From Parahoeflea alexandrii (GTDB lineage Bacteria; Pseudomonadota; Alphaproteobacteria; Rhizobiales; Rhizobiaceae), in contig NZ_JAPWHB010000006.1 of assembly GCF_027214025.1 (NCBI RefSeq), positions 434,001-498,000 on the forward strand: a DNA stretch of 64,000 bases, written 5' to 3'. This document shows positions 44,713 to 53,533 of this stretch, piece after piece. Numbering within the stretch: position 1 is the first letter of the stretch; every line of letters begins with the position of its first letter. Under the pieces are notes generated by a model. That model saw only the letters and a program-made list of their open reading frames with translations, was not told the origin of the DNA and made no database searches. The translations under genes were made by a program, and so were the position numbers.

Positions 44713-44741
44713 CTGTTTATTAAGAACAGGAATTTCAGGCA

Positions 44742-45440
44742 TTATCCGGTGGCGCCCTGAACCGGAACCTCGTCAATATTGAAGGACTGCATCACGATCG
44801 AGTCTTCGACCGCCTTCAAGGCGAGGTTTGCCTCGTAGTACTGCTTCTGGGTGATCAGACTGGCGGCGTCGCTCACATGCGAGAGGCTGGCCTTTGCCGG
44901 GAGGAACGCGCCGGAGATGGTCACATCGATGTTGGCCAGCTTCAGCTCATCGACCGCCTTCTTCGAGTCACCCTTGGCAAGATGCTCATTGGCCGTCTTC
45001 AGGCTCGCCTGCTTTTCGGGCGTCGGCTTGAAGCCCTCGGTCAACGCCAGCGAGGTGTCAAACGGCACATAGGCGTCGTCTTTCAGCGACGGCGTGATCT
45101 TGTCGACCTGGAAGTCCTTCATCTTGTCATTGGCGGTTTGCAGATCGGCTTGCGCCGTCTTGACCATCTTGGCCGCGGCATCAGGCGAGCCGTTGAAGAT
45201 GGCAAGGCGTGCGGCGTGGATTTCGCGCAACGCGCTGTATGCCTCATCCATCGTCTTGATGATGGCCTTGTCTTCGGCCGTGTTCAGTTGCGCGTCAACA
45301 GCCTTGGTCTCTTGCGCCGAGGTCTGCTCCGCCGTTGCTTTCGCAGCACTTGCAGCGTGGGCATAGCTTGCCCCGATAATCGGCGTGGTGGCCAGCAAAG
45401 CGGCCATTGCAGCGGTGAGGATTCTGGATTGGGTGTTCAT
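44742..45440 (-). CDS. yfdX: YfdX family periplasmic protein
   Basis: This 232-residue exported protein has a signal peptide (about residues 1-30, ending ASYAHAASA) and a YfdX domain: IIKTMDEAYSALREIHAARL, then ITPSLKDDAYVPFDTSLALT and SGAFLPAKASLSHVSDAASL. E. coli YfdX is an acid and multidrug stress protein of the EvgA regulon; a similar envelope-stress role is inferred. ATG 45440 has AGAAAG upstream. A dyad site 83 bases before the start overlaps the end of the kinase gene, and a strong terminator follows the stop. Confidence 0.9.
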   Translation of the reverse strand: MNTQSRILTAAMAALLATTPIIGASYAHAASAAKATAEQTSAQETKAVDAQLNTAEDKAIIKTMDEAYSALREIHAARLAIFNGSPDAAAKMVKTAQADLQTANDKMKDFQVDKITPSLKDDAYVPFDTSLALTEGFKPTPEKQASLKTANEHLAKGDSKKAVDELKLANIDVTISGAFLPAKASLSHVSDAASLITQKQYYEANLALKAVEDSIVMQSFNIDEVPVQGATG

Positions 45441-45523
45441 TATCTTTCTCCACATTTGCAAGCCCGGTATGGACTTGTTGAAGAGACAGTAGGCTCTGAA
45501 TTTTGAGCCGGCTTTTCGCGAGC

Positions 45524-45539
45524 TTTACAAATTTGTCAG
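45524..45539 (-). promoter_or_regulatory. CTGAC-N6-GTAAA site upstream of yfdX
   Basis: On the minus strand: CTGAC-AAATTT-GTAAA followed by GCTCGCGAAAA. It overlaps the last codons and the stop of the kinase gene and is 83 bases before the yfdX ATG. The ten-base flank CTCGCGAAAA is identical to that at the DUF3096 site. Confidence 0.65.
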
Positions 45540-46913
45540 CTTGCCGTCCTTGCCTGCAGGCGGGAAAGCGACGCGGACGACAAGGCCGGGATTGTTGTCG
45601 TCAAGTTCGATGGTGGCGCCATGCCGTTCGGCGATGGCGGCGACGAGCGCCAATCCGAGGCCCGTGCCCGGCGTTGACCTGCTTCGGTCAAGCCGCTCAA
45701 AGGGCTCCAGCACCGCGAGGCGCTGGTTAGCGGGAATCCCGGGGCCGGTGTCGCAGACCTCAAGAACGGCGCCGCCGCTCTGGGTTGCCCTGGCCCGCAA
45801 TGTGATCGTGACCCCTCTGGGACAATGATTGGTGGCGTTCTCGATCAGGTTGACCAGCATCTGCCGGATCATCCGTGTGTCGGCAAGAACTGTCAGCGGC
45901 GCGCCGGGAGGCGGTTCAACAATCAGGGTGTCGCCGTGGTCTTCGGCGACCGGGGCAAATATCTCGCCTATTTCGGTGACAAGCTCACCGAGCGAAATCA
46001 CTGAAAATCCTTCCCGTCCGGCGCTTGCCCTCAATCTGGAAATCCGCAAGGTGGTGTCGAAAATTTCGGTCAGGTTTTCGATTTCGGCCTGGGCGTCACC
46101 GAGTTTGGCGGTGATCACGGAAGCCTCATCTGCCGCCAGCGCGTCATCAAGCAGTATGGACACGCGGTTGAGCGGCGAACGAAGATCGTGGGCAATCGCG
46201 TTGATCGTGTTCGTGTTGCTTTCGACGACATGCTTGAGATGATTCAAGTGCTGATTGATCAGCCGGCCAGCCTTGTCGAGTTGTTCCGATCCCTTGCCCG
46301 CGTCAACGCGCGCGTCAAGATCGCCGCCGGCAACCCTTTCAAGCGTGCCGGTCATGGCTTCGAGTTTTGAGAACGTTTGCCGGCTGATGCTGTAGCTGAT
46401 CAGCATCCGGATGATCGTCGCGGTGGCGGCCGTTGCAAAAATGGTGGTGAGAAGAACGCTGAGCACATTTGTAACAGGCCTCAGACTGCGGCCGACGGCC
46501 ACTGTCTTTCCATCGCTGATCATCTTGCTGTTGATCAGGTAAGTTCCATTCGGTTCCGGGTACAGGCCTTCGAAACTCTTGCGGGTCCATCCGGGCTCTT
46601 CCGGCGGAAGCTTCAGATTGCCTGCCAGCCTGTTTCCATTGTCATCAAACAGTCCGAACAGATTTGTCGATGCGATATTGCGCGGATCACTGAGGAAACC
46701 AATCTTCGCAAAAGCATCCAGACCCTCGTCGTTGTAGATACGCTCCATCAGCGTGACTTCCTCGGCGATCTGGCCTTGCAGTTCATCGATCATCGCACGC
46801 TGGACAACCTGGTAGACGAAAGCCGTCAGGAGCACGATCACGATGGAGGCAATCGCGGCGAAAACGAAGTTGTAGCGAAACGTTATCCCCGACGTCACGT
46901 TGCCGCTAAACAT
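45525..46913 (-). CDS. Sensor histidine kinase (second system)
   Basis: This is a 462-residue kinase. TM1 (FVFAAIASIVIVLLTAFVYQ) is near residue 15, followed by a periplasmic sensor domain to about residue 150, TM2 with a HAMP-like region (LEAMTGTLERVAGGDLDARV), HisKA NAIAHDLRSPLNRVS, and the ATPase domain (LVNLIENATNHCPRG, CDTGPGIPANQR, STPGTGLGLALVAAIAERHG). It overlaps the regulator gene by eight bases. It is a paralogue of the 36279-37664 kinase, sharing the SPLxR box and the C-terminal half. It probably senses envelope stress; the signal is unknown. Confidence 0.93.
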   Translation of the reverse strand: MFSGNVTSGITFRYNFVFAAIASIVIVLLTAFVYQVVQRAMIDELQGQIAEEVTLMERIYNDEGLDAFAKIGFLSDPRNIASTNLFGLFDDNGNRLAGNLKLPPEEPGWTRKSFEGLYPEPNGTYLINSKMISDGKTVAVGRSLRPVTNVLSVLLTTIFATAATATIIRMLISYSISRQTFSKLEAMTGTLERVAGGDLDARVDAGKGSEQLDKAGRLINQHLNHLKHVVESNTNTINAIAHDLRSPLNRVSILLDDALAADEASVITAKLGDAQAEIENLTEIFDTTLRISRLRASAGREGFSVISLGELVTEIGEIFAPVAEDHGDTLIVEPPPGAPLTVLADTRMIRQMLVNLIENATNHCPRGVTITLRARATQSGGAVLEVCDTGPGIPANQRLAVLEPFERLDRSRSTPGTGLGLALVAAIAERHGATIELDDNNPGLVVRVAFPPAGKDGKLTNL

Positions 46914-47577
46914 GCATTACGTATCCGCTGTTTCTGCTCGTGTGTATCAGCGGTTTTTCGAATGGCTTGTCCACCTTGGCGCGCAGACGGCTGACATGGG
47001 TTTCGACGACTGTCGTGCGCGGGTCGAAGTTGAAATCCCAGACCTGTTCGAGAAGCATGGTCTTGGTGACCACTCGCCCGGCATTGCGCATCAGCACTTC
47101 CAGCAAGGCGAATTCCTTTGCCTGCAGCTCGATAACTTGACCATCGCGCTTTGCCGAGCGGGCCAGCAGGTCCAGTTCCAGATCCCCGACGGTAAGAACA
47201 GTTGTCATGATGGCGCCGGACGGTCTCCGCGTCAGTGCCTTGACCCTGGCCAGAAACTCCGAGAAATGGAACGGCTTGACGAGATAGTCGTCCGCGCCGG
47301 CCGTCAGTCCGTCGACGCGCTGATCGATGTCGGCCATGGCCGTGAGGAAGATCACCGGCGTGTCCTTGCCCGAAGCGCGCAGGCTCTTGACCACCGAAAG
47401 ACCATCCATGCCCGGCATCATCCGATCGAGAACGATCAGATCGCAGTCATTGTAAAGGCTGTGCGCCAGCACATCGCGCCCGTCGCCAAAACACTCCACC
47501 GAATAGCCGTTTTCAACCAGCCCCTTGCGCAGGTAGTCACGGGTGCTTGCATCGTCCTCGGCAATCACGATCTTCAT
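46906..47577 (-). CDS. OmpR family response regulator (second system)
   Basis: This is a 223-residue regulator: MKIVIAEDDASTRDYL, then CDLIVLDRMMPGMDGL (phospho-Asp about residue 51), FLTAMAD and DYLVKPFHF, then a winged helix with VVETHVSRLRAKVDKPF as recognition helix. ATG 47577 starts the conserved sequence; the frame's 19-codon extension is not used. Over 40 residues of the DNA-binding domain it shares 29 identical residues with the regulator at 35615. A variant of the shared palindrome lies 77 bases upstream, suggesting autoregulation. Confidence 0.94.
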   Translation of the reverse strand: MKIVIAEDDASTRDYLRKGLVENGYSVECFGDGRDVLAHSLYNDCDLIVLDRMMPGMDGLSVVKSLRASGKDTPVIFLTAMADIDQRVDGLTAGADDYLVKPFHFSEFLARVKALTRRPSGAIMTTVLTVGDLELDLLARSAKRDGQVIELQAKEFALLEVLMRNAGRVVTKTMLLEQVWDFNFDPRTTVVETHVSRLRAKVDKPFEKPLIHTSRNSGYVMHV

Positions 47578-47877
47578 TGATGTTGTCTTTTCCTTTGCCC
47601 GTCTGCACCGCCGGAGCTGTGCAAATGTTAGCAATTCAGATCCGCTCCAGTCAGCTTAAAAATTTGTATGATTGCAGAAAGGGTGGCCCGAATATGAGAG
47701 GTTATGCCGCCAGACACGCAATTGCGCTTGCGGTACGCCGCCTCAAGAGGCTCGCGTTCGTGACAATCGCCAAGTGAAGCGCCAGGAGGCCGACAATCGG
47801 CAGAAACAATCAAAGGTCACCGCGCCACCTGAGCACGCCTGTTGGTCCGGCATGATAGCGACAACATGAGCACGAAA
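47578..47877. other. Intergenic region upstream of the second response regulator
   Basis: This 300-base gap lies between the regulator start and the end of the MscS-type gene, both on the minus strand. It holds the variant dyad at 47655-47670 and therefore probably the regulator's own promoter. I see no small gene; short frames here lack binding sites and recognisable content. Confidence 0.5.
47655..47670 (-). promoter_or_regulatory. CATAC-N6-TTAAG variant site upstream of the second response regulator
   Basis: On the minus strand: CATAC-AAATTT-TTAAG followed by CTGAC. The core ACAAAT and the AAGCTGAC flank match the 34405-34420 site, although the dyad is imperfect. It is 77 bases before ATG 47577, about the same distance as at yfdX and DUF3096. 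Confidence 0.5.
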
Positions 47878-50319
47878 TCACCCTGGTTGCGGAGAGGCTT
47901 TTGGTTCGGCCTCAGAGGGATCCTGGGCGGGCAAATCCGTGAGACCGGAGGATGTCCTGATATGCAGGTCGCGCTGCGGGAATGGTATCTCGATGCCGGC
48001 CTTGCTCAGTTCCCGGTAAACGCCAGCGAGCAGATCGGATCGGACAGTCAGCCCCAGCCCAACATTGGAGATGAAACAGCGAAGCTCGAAATCAAGAGCG
48101 CTGTCGCCGAGACCCCTGAACAAGACAGCAGGCGCCGGTTCTCGCAAGACATCCGGATGTGCCGACATGATGTCGACAAATATACTTTTCGCCTTCTTTA
48201 TGTCGCTTCCGTAGGCGATGCCGACAGGGACGATGACGCGCCCGGTGATCGTGCTCAGCGTCATGTTCTTTACCGTTCCGGTGATCAGATCCGTATTGGG
48301 CACGATGACATCGTCGCGATCGAAGGTTTCCAGTCGGGTAAAGCGTACCGCGATCTTGCGGACTATACCGCTGTAGCCTGAAACCTCGATCCAGTCGCCT
48401 TCCTTGAAAGGGCGCTCTATCAGCAGGATAATGCCGCAGATGAAGTTCGAGACGACGGCCTGAAGACCGAAACCGAGCCCGACGGAGAGCGCGCCGAAGA
48501 CGATGGCAAGGCTGGACAGATCGATACCAGCGAAGCCAACGGCCAGCATGAACGACACCGTGGCTCCGAGATAGCCAATTCCTGTCCGCAATGCCGATTG
48601 TGCGCCGCTGTCGAGATGGGTGTGCGGCAGAACCGCGGATCCGAGGAACCGTTGCAGCCAGCGCGACGCCACCAGTCCGACAAGAAGTGTGAAGGCGAAG
48701 ACAAGCACGACGGTGGCTGACAATCGGGTTCCGCCGACAACCACCCCTTCGGTCATCAAACGCCAGAACTCGGAGATATCGGCCGGACGGGCACCCCAGA
48801 TGAGGGCGATCACCGGCAGGGCTGCGATGCTCATCGTCAGTCCGATGGCAATGGACAGGAAACTCTGCCGCGTTTCGCCATACTGCCGCCCGGATACCCC
48901 CGCGGCCAGTCCCAGCGCGGAAACAATCAGTCTGTCTGTCGCCAGCAGAATGCCGATGACGCCCAGCGACAGCGCACAGCCCGAGAGCACGAAGCGCGCC
49001 AGCGCGGTAAAGCCGGAGAGCGCCAGCACCACAATGGCTATGGCCAACACCTGCAGTGTCCGCGCCAGCAACTGCACCAGCGCTGCTGTGTAGCTTGGGT
49101 GCTCGAGGCCTTCGTTCTCAGTCTGCGCCTTGGTGGAACTTTGTGCCATCGAGCCGAATACCCACAGCAAGAACGCACCTGGCAGCAGCGCAAACACACT
49201 CGCCACGGCATGAGTGCCCGGAAGAAAGGTCATGTCCTTTTCGGATGCTTCAATGGCGAGTTCGACGACGAGAACCAAGCCGACGCCCATGACGATCCAG
49301 AAGCCCGTTCGGGCTTGATGATCCGGCAGCTTCATAAGCCGGCGCTCGGGCGCATCCGGAGCAAAGATGACGTAGCCAAGCCAGTAGCTGATGACCAGAA
49401 ATGCCCCGACGGCGGGTATTACCTGGATCAGTGAGCGGGCGGCGGTGGAGGAAATGTCCAGCATGCTGAAGGCCGAATAGGCGAGAATGCCTGCCAGCGA
49501 AGCAAGCACCAGCCGCGCAAGCACCGCCAGCAATGCCCAACCCGAGTGGGTTGTTTTGACGTCGACACGCCTGGCCCTGGCATTCATCGAGCGGAGAGTG
49601 ACGGGCAGGATAATGAACACTACCGCGAGCGAAAGGACCAGCAGGAGGCCGGAAGCAATCAGGCGAATCTTGAGGGGTGTCGCCTTCGACGGGTTGGCAA
49701 TGCTTGTTTCGAACTCGACCAGCACACGCCCTAGATAGTCCTGCATCTCAGCAAAGGCGCCGGCCCAGTTAAATGGGTTGAGCGGCGTGGGCAGCAAGGT
49801 GGTAAGCTTGACGCTCTCACGCGCCCTGATGACGCGATCAATTTCGCTGATCAGAACATTTGCGCGGTTAAAGGCCTCCCGGGCCGCTATTACGGGTGCA
49901 TCCGCAGCCGCAAGGGATTCGTTGAGCTCGGCACGGCGGGCAGCGATGTCGGCGCGTTCGCTGCTGTCACCGTCCGGTGCAGCACCGAGCGCGTCAATCT
50001 GTGCCTGAATCGATTTGGACAATATGCTGCCGCTTTCGGCAATGGCCAATGCCTGGTCACGCTCGTCAGCCAGTTTCTGCCGCAAGACTTCGAAGGCGGA
50101 GCTGGAGGCTTTTCCGCTGCGCAGGGCCTCCAGCGCACGGGCCGCAGTCTCATTCCATTCAACCGAAGGATCGGCGACTTCCAAATTGCCGTCGGCTTGC
50201 GGACTCTCTTGCGCAAGGCTTTCGGCCGGTGCACCGGCGAGCAAAGGCAGCATCAACGCCATGATCATGAGTGCCGCTGAAACCCATGATCTTGTTCGGT
50301 TTTCCGTCGCAGTTTCCAT
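47878..50319 (-). CDS. DUF3772 / MscS-type mechanosensitive channel
   Basis: This is an 813-residue protein. A signal peptide (residues about 1-36, ending ESLAQE) leads to a periplasmic DUF3772-like helical domain (about 55-200), then many transmembrane helices (about 215-560), then the MscS pore and beta domain: FGLQAVVSNFICGIILLIER, KEGDWIEVSGYSGIVRKIAV and RLETFDRDDVIVPNTDLIT. This is the large MscK/YbdG-like class that protects against hypo-osmotic shock. It has its own upstream region, divergent from the L,D-transpeptidase gene. Confidence 0.92.
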   Translation of the reverse strand: METATENRTRSWVSAALMIMALMLPLLAGAPAESLAQESPQADGNLEVADPSVEWNETAARALEALRSGKASSSAFEVLRQKLADERDQALAIAESGSILSKSIQAQIDALGAAPDGDSSERADIAARRAELNESLAAADAPVIAAREAFNRANVLISEIDRVIRARESVKLTTLLPTPLNPFNWAGAFAEMQDYLGRVLVEFETSIANPSKATPLKIRLIASGLLLVLSLAVVFIILPVTLRSMNARARRVDVKTTHSGWALLAVLARLVLASLAGILAYSAFSMLDISSTAARSLIQVIPAVGAFLVISYWLGYVIFAPDAPERRLMKLPDHQARTGFWIVMGVGLVLVVELAIEASEKDMTFLPGTHAVASVFALLPGAFLLWVFGSMAQSSTKAQTENEGLEHPSYTAALVQLLARTLQVLAIAIVVLALSGFTALARFVLSGCALSLGVIGILLATDRLIVSALGLAAGVSGRQYGETRQSFLSIAIGLTMSIAALPVIALIWGARPADISEFWRLMTEGVVVGGTRLSATVVLVFAFTLLVGLVASRWLQRFLGSAVLPHTHLDSGAQSALRTGIGYLGATVSFMLAVGFAGIDLSSLAIVFGALSVGLGFGLQAVVSNFICGIILLIERPFKEGDWIEVSGYSGIVRKIAVRFTRLETFDRDDVIVPNTDLITGTVKNMTLSTITGRVIVPVGIAYGSDIKKAKSIFVDIMSAHPDVLREPAPAVLFRGLGDSALDFELRCFISNVGLGLTVRSDLLAGVYRELSKAGIEIPFPQRDLHIRTSSGLTDLPAQDPSEAEPKASPQPG

Positions 50320-50703
50320 TGCGCCCTGTTCCCCGCTCCACTCCGGGCCAAGCCCTGCGGGAGACCGCCAAATTGATCAATGCACGTCCTGGCAGCCTCT
50401 GCGTGAGGCCTTTGTGAAACTGAGTATGGATGAGAGACAGGCCGAATTCAAATTCCTGACCGTGTTCTCGATAACAGCTTGGCCAAACAGGGCCCGGACG
50501 GCACACCGGTTGCCCATCGACGGGCCGCAGCGTGCACGATGGAGTCGCATCTGCTATTCTAATGGAAGTACAGCGGCGATCACATCTTTGAGTAACGAGG
50601 GCTCGCTTTGAGCCAGAAATGAGGTTTACTTTGTGTGTGCGGCCAGAACGTTCGAAGTGACCGGGCGGGAGCCGGTCACTTTAGAAGACAGGAGCGCAGG
50701 AGC
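50320..50703. other. Divergent intergenic region
   Basis: This 384-base region lies between the MscS-type gene and the L,D-transpeptidase gene and should contain both promoters. No RNA gene, repeat or open frame with a convincing start is visible. AGGAGCGCAGGAGC at its right end is the ribosome binding region of the transpeptidase. Confidence 0.5.
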
Positions 50704-51702
50704 ATGAAAAAGGCAAAGATTACCCGAAGAGGCTTTCTTGCCACCGGCGGTGTGGCAGCCTTCATCGCAGCCAATGGCGGCAGCTTCGCGCAAACCGAGA
50801 AGCCCGTCACAGACCTCAAGCCGGGGGAATGGTCCTGGTATCCGGAGCGGGCACTTAACGGCCCGGTGGCCGTGCTTGTGTCGCTGGCTGACCAACTTGC
50901 CTTTGTCTACCGAAACGGCATCCGCATCGGGGTGTCGACGGTGTCGACGGGGCGAAAGGGTTACAAGACACCGACCGGCGTGTTTTCAGTACTTCGAAAG
51001 GAAAAACTGCACCATTCCAAGGCCTACAATAACGCAGCTATGCCCGATAGTCAGTTCTTCTTCGGCGGCTGCGCGTTGCATGCCGGCGGGCTGCCGGGCT
51101 ATCCCAGTTCCCATGGCTGCGTGCATCTTCCCAAAGCCTTTGCCGATCTGGTTTTCGGTGTGACCCACAACGGCACCCCGGTCATCGTCACTGATTCACG
51201 CTCGGGAATCGGCAGTCTCAGTCATGCCGGGCTGGTGCTGACCAACTCAGACCTCCAGGCGGTGGAAACCATGACGGGCAACGTCGCCGGCAAGAACCTG
51301 CCTCGGGACAAGGATGGTGAAAGCGACGACGCCTTCGCCATAATAGTCAGCAGCGCCGACCGCCGGTTGATCGCGCTCAAGAACGGCAAGGAATTTATCA
51401 GTGCCGATATCGGCATAGAGCACCCGCGCCTGCCGCTTGGCACGCACGTATATCTGCTTCAAGGAGTCAATCCGGCAACCCATGTCTATGACTGGATAGC
51501 GATCGGACTTGGAACTGGCGACGAGGCGGCGGTGGATGTGCAGCGCGAAATAGCAGCGACAGCAAGACTGGTGATCCCGCCGGATGTCTACGGCCAGATT
51601 TCCCGCAACCTGCATCCGGGTGCGACCATGATGCTGACCGATCTTCCCGCCCACCCGGAAACCCGCTCTGCAACTGATTTCGTGATCATGCGGAATTCAT
51701 AA
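50704..51702 (+). CDS. Tat-exported L,D-transpeptidase (YkuD) with second degenerate domain
   Basis: This is a 332-residue protein. A twin-arginine signal (ITRRGFLATGGVAAF, residues 6-20) targets it to the periplasm. The YkuD catalytic domain (about 55-165) has the signature HAGGLPGYPSSHGCVHLP, with His126 and catalytic Cys139. L,D-transpeptidases make 3-3 peptidoglycan cross-links or attach proteins to the wall. A second YkuD-like segment (about 205-330, SSADRRLIALKNGKEFISAD and LPLGTHVYLLQ) lacks the catalytic cysteine. ATG 50704 is preceded by AGGAGC. It stands alone, divergent from the MscS-type gene. Confidence 0.92.
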   Translation: MKKAKITRRGFLATGGVAAFIAANGGSFAQTEKPVTDLKPGEWSWYPERALNGPVAVLVSLADQLAFVYRNGIRIGVSTVSTGRKGYKTPTGVFSVLRKEKLHHSKAYNNAAMPDSQFFFGGCALHAGGLPGYPSSHGCVHLPKAFADLVFGVTHNGTPVIVTDSRSGIGSLSHAGLVLTNSDLQAVETMTGNVAGKNLPRDKDGESDDAFAIIVSSADRRLIALKNGKEFISADIGIEHPRLPLGTHVYLLQGVNPATHVYDWIAIGLGTGDEAAVDVQREIAATARLVIPPDVYGQISRNLHPGATMMLTDLPAHPETRSATDFVIMRNS

Positions 51703-51784
51703 GAGGCCGCATAGGACGATTGCTACTGTTTGTCGGATTGCGAAGGAGTTCGAAGGCAAGTGGCAACGGTCACTCGAAACGGTG

Positions 51785-52135
51785 CTATCCGAAAACCGCG
51801 TACCCCTCCGACAGGCGGGACAAGACGCCGAAAAGGATGAATACGAGCGTGAAGAGGAGGATGGTGGAGCCAATGCAAAGCCATCGGCCAAGGCGCGTTA
51901 CTTCAAAGGAGCCATTGAGTTCCTGAAAAACGGGTCGATAGGCATGGCCTATCTTGTGCAAAACCAGGCCAACAAGGAGAAAAACAGCACCGACCAAGAA
52001 GCTGACGATCACGGTCGGGCTCTTCATCGTCCAGACACCGCTGCCGGAAATCAGCAGCGCTATGGCGAAGCTGGTCCACGCCGCGATGGTTGTGATCACG
52101 CCCAGCAGTCTTGCCATGTTCAAGCCATCACCCAT
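51785..52135 (-). CDS. Small hypothetical membrane protein
   Basis: This is a roughly 116-residue protein with three predicted helices: GVITTIAAWTSFAIALLI, PTVIVSFLVGAVFLLVGLV, and IGSTILLFTLVFILFGVL near the end. I do not recognise a family. GGAGGAG lies 12 bases before ATG 52135; the frame can be extended to TTG 52177. The alternation of long hydrophobic segments with short charged loops supports a real gene. It converges with the transpeptidase gene and diverges from the AraC regulator. Confidence 0.65.
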   Translation of the reverse strand: MGDGLNMARLLGVITTIAAWTSFAIALLISGSGVWTMKSPTVIVSFLVGAVFLLVGLVLHKIGHAYRPVFQELNGSFEVTRLGRWLCIGSTILLFTLVFILFGVLSRLSEGYAVFG

Positions 52136-52445
52136 GAATGCTCGATGCTCCTCCGACAGCGCCTTTTGATCGCACAACAGATTTCATGGCAAGCGGAGCG
52201 CCAATGCGTCCACTTGATAGGCGCAATGAAACGATACTTCATTTCGAGGGGAGGGCACGCACAAATTGCGGCTTCTTTGATCTGCCCAGCGTCAAGGCGG
52301 CTCCAGTCTGACGAAATGACAAATACTGGAAGCATCCACCGATCAGCCTCACCCCCGTTGACTGAGCGGGTGCCACAAACCTGCTGACAAACCTGCTGTC
52401 TCTGTTATCGTTAATTTAGAAAAGGCAAATTCTGGCGGTTCGACC
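52136..52445. other. Intergenic region upstream of the AraC regulator
   Basis: This 310-base divergent region lies between the small membrane protein and the AraC gene. It contains CCACAAACCTGCTGACAAAC, where CTGACAAACCTGC repeats partly (AAACCTGCTG appears twice, about 52376-52397), perhaps a direct-repeat operator. Nothing else is recognisable. Confidence 0.4.
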
Positions 52446-53429
52446 ATGCTGAACTACGCTTCAAAGCACTGGGATGAAAACGAGAGCCGCAGCTCCGATT
52501 ACAGATCCTTGCTGTTCAGCGCACCCGGTCAGTTCAACATGACACGGGACAGAAACCGCTGCTTGCGGGTATCATCCGCGCAGTTTCCGGTGATTGGCGT
52601 CAGTCTCTTGAGCGTGGTTTCCTCCGGCCATGAAATCGATCTGGCGGATGACTCTTTTCTAACCGTCATGCTGCCGACCAGGGGCTTAACCAAGGTACGC
52701 ATGGATCGTCGGGAGCAGGTTATCGGTGAAGGAACCGCTCTCGCACTCGGCCCCTCTGAAAGATGGACACGGGTGGACAGGCTCGCACACCGCGACTTCA
52801 GGGCCAATCTGGCCAAGATCTCTCTGAAGAAACAACAAAGGTTGGGGATTCTTCCCAAAATTGGCGAAGATCCTGTTGTTCCCATCGCCTCGACGGCCTT
52901 GGCAGGGCTTCGCGGGCTGATGGATTATCTCTTTGCTGACCTCAAGTCCTCGGCGCCGACCCTGGTCCATAGGCCGGCATCCGATCTTTTTGCGGCGCTG
53001 GTGCTTGAACATATCCGGTGCCTTTTTGCGGTGGCTACCGACACCCTGCCGATGCGAAGTCCACAGCATGGGCTTGTCGGAAGCGCGATCGATTACATGG
53101 TAGCGCATTCGAGCGAACCGCTGACTGTACCCATCATTGCCAGAGCCGTTGGTGTCTCGGTCCGCCAGTTGCAGGACGCGTTCCGTATGACCTTGGGACA
53201 GACACCGTGGGAGCGTCTCACCGCGCATCGGCTGGAGAATGCGCGAGCGCAATTGCTGTCGGGTGGCACCGCATCGGTTACCGGCGTCGCGCTGGGCTGC
53301 GGCTTTTCGCACCTGGGTCGTTTTGCAACGACTTACCGGTCAACTTACGGAGAGCCCCCATCGGCAACGCTTGCCCGCGCACGCGGGGCCTCGTCCGCAA
53401 TCCGGATAGCCCCAACGCAGAACGGATAG
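52446..53429 (+). CDS. AraC family transcriptional regulator
   Basis: This 327-residue protein has an N-terminal ligand domain of the AraC_binding_2 (AraC/XylS-like) type (about 1-200, with RNRCLRVSSAQFPVIGVSLL) and a C-terminal AraC helix-turn-helix pair: PLTVPIIARAVGVSVRQLQD, then SVTGVALGCGFSHLGRFATT and YRSTYGEPPSATLARAR. It probably regulates the neighbouring CPBP/LprI-like genes or the genes upstream, but the ligand is unknown. The CPBP gene begins 104 bases downstream on the same strand. Confidence 0.9.
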   Translation: MLNYASKHWDENESRSSDYRSLLFSAPGQFNMTRDRNRCLRVSSAQFPVIGVSLLSVVSSGHEIDLADDSFLTVMLPTRGLTKVRMDRREQVIGEGTALALGPSERWTRVDRLAHRDFRANLAKISLKKQQRLGILPKIGEDPVVPIASTALAGLRGLMDYLFADLKSSAPTLVHRPASDLFAALVLEHIRCLFAVATDTLPMRSPQHGLVGSAIDYMVAHSSEPLTVPIIARAVGVSVRQLQDAFRMTLGQTPWERLTAHRLENARAQLLSGGTASVTGVALGCGFSHLGRFATTYRSTYGEPPSATLARARGASSAIRIAPTQNG

Positions 53430-53533
53430 CCCGCACCCAGGTTGCTCGATAGTCTCGGATCGTGCCGGTCATGCCCGGTGCAAAAAGGGCCCGGAGCATT
53501 CCGGTTGCTTCCAGAACCATCGAGGTCGCAGGC

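Noticed and set aside
44521-44741. Possible EcfG-type general stress promoter (GGAAC-N16-CGTT) before DUF3096
   Set aside because: The nearest match has the wrong spacing and a mismatch in the GGAAC box, so I do not claim sigma EcfG control.
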